DNA from: Stomoxys calcitrans
Lineage: Eukaryota; Arthropoda; Insecta; Diptera; Muscidae
Length of the DNA stretch: 64,000 nucleotides
Assembly (NCBI RefSeq): GCF_963082655.1
Contig: NC_081553.1
Location: 22,196,197-22,260,196 of the forward strand
Direction: 5' to 3'
The translations under genes and the position numbers were made by a program. Below, piece after piece: positions 60,930-64,000 of this stretch. Position 1 is the stretch's first letter, and each line of letters starts with the position of its first letter. The notes under the pieces are model-generated. The model was not told where the DNA came from. It saw only the letters and a list, made by a program, of their open reading frames with translations, and searched no databases.

Positions 60930-61563
60930 CTGGCCATTTCTGAGGGGAGTCGATTGAACAGCGTAGATTTTAATGCACGCAAAACGCAGTGCTGTTTGTT
61001 GCCCTAAAAGCTATTCACTGTCACTTTCATTCATCCATTTCTATGGAAGGTGTAGATATAAAGTAGTCCAAGGCTCTTGATGTTCTGGGCATGAAGATTC
61101 AATGTGATGTCCGTTGGTCAAAACATGTATTCAAAGTGTCGAATCAAGCATTAAACTGTTTAGGCTTTCTTAAGAGGTGTAAGATGTATTGCACTCCCCC
61201 CGATCTTCATCCTTTGTCCAGAAGCAGGCGTGTTGGGGTGTTGATTGGAGATGGTAGGATATCCAACTTTATTGTTTCCTTTGAACACCGTCGAAATGTG
61301 AGTTGTGTGGCTCTGTTCTCTCGGTTCTCCAACGGAGTGTGTTCTTCGGAAATCAGTCTACTGATTCCTGACTTGAAGTTGTTTGTCAGAAATACAAGAT
61401 TTTCTAGAAGCTTACACCGGTTTGTAATCGATTGGCCAGCTGATCGGACCATGTACTACCGAGAGAATTCGAAAGGACGGTTCGTATGTTGAACCGACTT
61501 CGGGCAGGCGTCTTTCCCGCTACTAACGACATCCAGAAATTTAAAACAAATGTTAATTAATAC
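60930..61563 (+). pseudogene. Reverse transcriptase C-terminal remnant of a second LINE
   Basis: Broken remains of the region after the RT catalytic core. An early piece reads LNSVDFNARKTQCCLLP then a stop; MEGVDIK-stop-SKALDVLGMKI continues, then WSKHVF, CLGFLKRCK, and after an internal deletion EHRRNVSCVALFSRFSNG, CSSEISLLIP and DWPADRTMYYREN. A frameshift near 61490 leads to AGVFPATNDIQKFKTNV and a stop at 61561-61563. This order is typical of non-LTR RT C-termini. At least two in-frame stops, one deletion and one frameshift make it dead. It differs from the 23-27 kb LINE, whose C-terminus has NTRRKSK. Confidence 0.85.
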
Positions 61564-61565
61564 TA

Positions 61566-62087
61566 CTCCCTCTTTCCATCCTCCGATCTTTAACTAAACT
61601 CTCCAATGCAATGCACTGCATATATAGGGGACATCACCTGAGTGTTGTTTAATTGAGAAAATATTATCTAACATATTATCTTCTACGGTCCCTAGAAGCT
61701 TAAATTTTTGTCCGAGGCTCATGTATGCTCTAAGTTGACTTTTTAAATTTTTAACAGAATTCATGATGTTTGGTTTTCGAATCCCTTTTACTTGTTTTAC
61801 CGATGCCAATTCCTTGTAAGCCAGTGCATTTTTTGTTAGTTTAAAATGTGTTTTAGAAATATTTTGCAAATCGATTTAATGAGACCAGAAATCTTTGCCT
61901 GATTTAATTTTTGGAATTGTTTTGTCTATTAGATTTCAACATTTTAAGCACTACACACACAATAAATTTGATACATAAGATAACAAAAATTACATTTTTG
62001 TCATAAACGGCATTGCCCATGTAGTCAGGATAACAAATTGCGAGTCAATTTTGTATGGTACATGTCTAAATTAAGAAAAACGGTAAT
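61566..62087. other. Unique sequence; unrecognised minus-strand ORF
   Basis: A 91-codon minus-strand ORF (61594-61869) with Lys/Leu-rich sequence has no domain I recognise. It could be a transposon scrap or chance. Nothing else is seen. Confidence 0.4.
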
Positions 62088-62296
62088 AAAAGGTAAAATT
62101 TCAGCTAAATCGGATGAGAATAGCGCCCTCTAGAGGCTCAAGAAGTCAAGATCCAAGAACGGTTTATAAGGCAGCTATATCAAAACATGGACCGATATGG
62201 CCCATTTACAATTCCAACCGACCTGCATTGATTTGAAGTATTTGTGCGAAATTTAAGCGCCTAACTCTACTCCTTCGAAAGTTAGCGTGCTTTTAA
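62088..62296 (-). mobile_element. Family B leader and monomer, reverse
   Basis: Reverse B monomer (GCGCCCTCTAGAGGCTCAAG) and leader (CCATTTACAATTCCAACCG, CTCCTTCGAAAGTTAGCGTG) leading into the GTCY tract. The head beyond the tract is missing. Confidence 0.8.
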
Positions 62297-62757
62297 CGGA
62301 CGGACAGACAGACGGACGGACAGACGGATGGACGGACAGACGGACGGACGGACGGACGGACAGACGGACGGACAGACGGATGGACAGACGGACGAACAGA
62401 CGGACGGACAGACGGACGGACAGACGGACGGACAGACGGACGGACAGACGGACGGACAAACGGACAGACGGACGGACAGACGGACAGACGGATGGACGGA
62501 CAGACGGACGGACAGACGGACGGACAGACGGACGGACAGACGGACGGACAGACGGACCGACAGACGGACGGACAGACGGACGGACAAACGGACAGACGGA
62601 CGGACAGACGGACGGACAGACAGACGGACGGACAGACGGACGGACAGACGGATGAACAGACGGATGGACGGACAGACGGATGGACAGACGAATGGACAGA
62701 TGGACGGACAGATGGACGGACATATGGACTGACAGACGGACGGACAGATGGACGGCC
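62297..62757 (-). repeat. Expanded GTCY array (GGAC/AGAC), ~460 bp
   Basis: Nearly continuous 4-bp units, mostly GGAC and AGAC alternating in 8-bp GACGGACA and 12-bp patterns, with GGAT, AAAC and GAAC variants. On the minus strand these are GTCC and GTCT. It occupies the GTCY site of the B remnant on its left. Long open frames (RTDGQTDG or RPSVCPSV type) are artefacts. Confidence 0.95.
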
Positions 62758-62839
62758 ATTGTTAGATTTGCAATTTTATTTGAGTTTTGTTTTAGTATTG
62801 AGTCATATTATTTGAATGTTTACTTTTTTTTCTTTACAG
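62758..62839 (+). other. End of intron with 3' splice site
   Basis: 82 bp between the GTCY array and the exon. A pyrimidine run (TACTTTTTTTTCTTTACAG, ending at 62839) makes a strong acceptor. A branch-point-like TTTAGTATTGAGTCA lies at ~62789-62804. Confidence 0.8.
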
Positions 62840-63113
62840 CCAGAACGGATTCGTCTGCGTGACAGCCACTATAAAAACGCTCTGCATTATTGTGCTGCTC
62901 AGAGCGTGGCAAGAACGGGAGACCTCGTGGCAGCCGCCAGTATAGCCGTCGCAGCTCCAGAACTTCTGGAGTCTGCTGACGAAGATGGCTTCACACCGCT
63001 GCACTTGGCTGTTATTCAGGGCAACTTGGCTATGGTCAATTTGCTGCTAGCGAACAAAGCCGATGTGAATGCGGTGGACAAAGAGGGTCATTCGGTGGTG
63101 CATTGGGCAACGG
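62840..63113 (+). CDS. Ankyrin-repeat protein, internal exon (first in window)
   Basis: Reads in phase 0 from PERIRLRDSHYKNALHYC and ends one base into a Val codon. Ankyrin units visible: a leading LHYC-type unit, then DEDGFTPLHLAVIQGNLAMV and the first half of DKEGHSVVHWAT. The TPLH and the G-N-L...LL helices fit the ankyrin fold, a protein-binding scaffold. The frame is open through the upstream acceptor only in the intron, and there is no start codon in good context, so the N-terminus lies to the left, possibly far. The identity of the gene is not recognised with confidence; strong conservation of the repeats and clean splicing argue for a functional locus. Confidence 0.93.
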
Positions 63114-63176
63114 GTGAGAACAATGAAAAAAAAAACAGCATTTCTATCTGAAAAACAAAAAATTCCCTCCTTACAG

Positions 63177-63492
63177 TTTGTGGCGAGGTGGGGGCTCTAA
63201 GGGCCGTCTTAGCTGCTGGCGCTAATGTGACAACACCCGACATCAATGGTGGCTCACCTTTGCATTATGCTGCCCAAATGTGTGGGGCCAGTTATGAGGG
63301 CAAACTCAGTCCCATGAGTTCGCACAAATTGGCCTTGGAAATTTTGGCCGTACTCTTGGCCCATCCCCAGTGCAGTGTGGATGCCGAGGATAAGGATGGA
63401 CGACAGCCTTTATTGTGGGCTGCTTCAGCGGGTTCAGCCAAAGCCATTATGTCATTGGTCAAGGCAGGAGCTCGTGTTGAAAGTGCTGACAA
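63177..63492 (+). CDS. Ankyrin-repeat protein, second exon in window
   Basis: Joined after a 63-bp intron (63114-63176, GTGAGA...TTACAG), the first two bases complete Val, giving WAT-VCGEVGALRAVLAAGAN without a break. It continues NGGSPLHYAAQMCG, an insert-bearing unit (SYEGKLSPMSSHK) before LALEILAVLLAHPQ, then DKDGRQPLLWAASAGSAKAI and VKAGARVESAD. It ends in phase 2 before GTTGGT, a weak donor because +3 is T. The insert of about ten residues inside one ankyrin unit is unusual and could mark an exposed loop. Confidence 0.93.
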
Positions 63493-63561
63493 GTTGGTTT
63501 TCCCCCCTTTTCACTAACTTACTAAGGAAGCTTTTTAAAAATTTGGATTTTTTTCTTTCAG

Positions 63562-64000
63562 AGATGGCCTAACGGCTTTGCATTGTGCTGCCTCAAGAGG
63601 CCATACGGAATGCTTGGACACCTTGATCAGTCTATGTGGAGCTCCCACCGATCTTATCGATTCCAATGGCTGCACTGCTTTGCATTATGCTGTAACACTG
63701 GGTCATGCGGATGCCACTTCACGTTTGTTGGACTTTGAAGCTGATCCCAATCGCCAGGATCGCAAGGGCCGCACTCCGGCCCATTGTGGATGTGCCAAGG
63801 GTCAATTTGAGACAGTGAAACTGCTCAAGGAGCGCAATGCCAACCTGTGGCTACGCAATGCCAAAGGAGATCTTCCCCTGCATGAGGCAGCTTCCTCGGG
63901 ACGCCGTGAGCTGGTCGAATGGCTGCTGGAACAAAGGCCAAAGCAGGTCAATACGACCAGCAATGATGGACGAAGTTTGCTGCACATAGCTGCCCACAAT
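63562..64000 (+). CDS. Ankyrin-repeat protein, third exon in window (runs off the edge)
   Basis: After a 69-bp intron (63493-63561, acceptor TTTCTTTCAG) the first base completes Lys and 146 codons follow to the window end. Units: DGLTALHCAASRGHTECLDT, NGCTALHYAVTLGHADATSR, KGRTPAHCGCAKGQFETVK, KGDLPLHEAASSGRRELVEW and the start of DGRSLLHIAAHN. Across the three exons about nine ankyrin units plus one partial are visible. No other domain has appeared yet, so the molecular role cannot be narrowed beyond a scaffold or adaptor. Confidence 0.94.

Noticed and set aside
61594..61869. 91-codon minus-strand ORF
   Set aside because: Not recognised; located between a LINE remnant and a B remnant. Too little to support a gene.
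62253..62862. Overlapping ORFs rich in Arg-Thr-Asp-Gly or Ser-Val-Arg-Pro
   Set aside because: Translation of the GTCY array in different frames.

Overview
The window looks like nuclear DNA of a higher fly. The inference of a calyptrate (muscid-like) fly rests on AT-rich sequence, very short introns inside a conserved ankyrin-repeat gene, and repeats built like the DINE-1/mini-me (Helentron-related) elements of Diptera; species cannot be fixed without a search. Only two loci have convincing protein-coding capacity: an intact two-ORF non-LTR retrotransposon (23225-27834) and the 5' part of an ankyrin-repeat gene that enters from the right (exons at 62840-63113, 63177-63492 and 63562-64000). 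The first of these exons opens with a 3' splice site, so some or all of the 62.8 kb to its left may be intron of that gene.

Most of the rest is non-coding transposable elements, which I name locally. Families A, B and E share one plan: a TATACCC head, a short (TA)n, a GTCC/GTCT (GTCY) tract, an array of ~153-bp monomers, a subterminal repeat complementary to the head, a GC-rich hairpin and a terminal ACTTGTT-like end. Good copies are A: 8679-10792, 12826-14650 (nested in a second A), 31609-33254, 58220-60109; B: 37367-39024, 50967-52641, 28967-30399 (-), 43063-45215 (-), 45216-46495; E: 20261-23079. Family C is a ~2.1-kb unit of ~130-bp monomers with a GC-rich start (near 1157, 16799, 35194) and an AACAAACAAAC-type end. 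A tRNA-like SINE (SINE-1) sits inside several C copies at a shared junction. A second small SINE-like insertion has a 13-bp target duplication (33449-33559), and a 239-bp mariner-type MITE lies at 34061-34299.

The GTCY tract of these elements has expanded twice: about 149 copies of a 9-bp unit at 20442-21780, and a ~460-bp GGAC/AGAC array at 62297-62757 that ends 82 bp before the ankyrin exon. The 9-bp array lacks stops in all six frames and produces large false ORFs.

Layout: 0.3-5.7 kb old C, E and B copies with SINE-1; 5.7-8.7 mostly unique; 8.7-10.8 A; 10.8-12.6 unique; 12.6-16.3 A nested in A; 16.8-18.9 C with SINE-1; 18.9-20.3 unique; 20.3-23.1 E with the 9-bp array; 23.1-27.9 LINE inside an A tail; 29-41.5 alternating B, A, C; 41.5-42.7 unique; 42.7-46.5 inverted B pair; 46.5-47.9 unique; 47.9-54 A, C, B; 54-55.9 unique with a 387-bp tandem duplication; 55.9-60.8 A, C, A, B; 60.9-61.6 reverse-transcriptase pseudogene; 62.1-62.8 B remnant with GTCY array; 62.8-64 ankyrin gene. 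No rRNA, intact tRNA, CRISPR or bacterial-type operon is visible.
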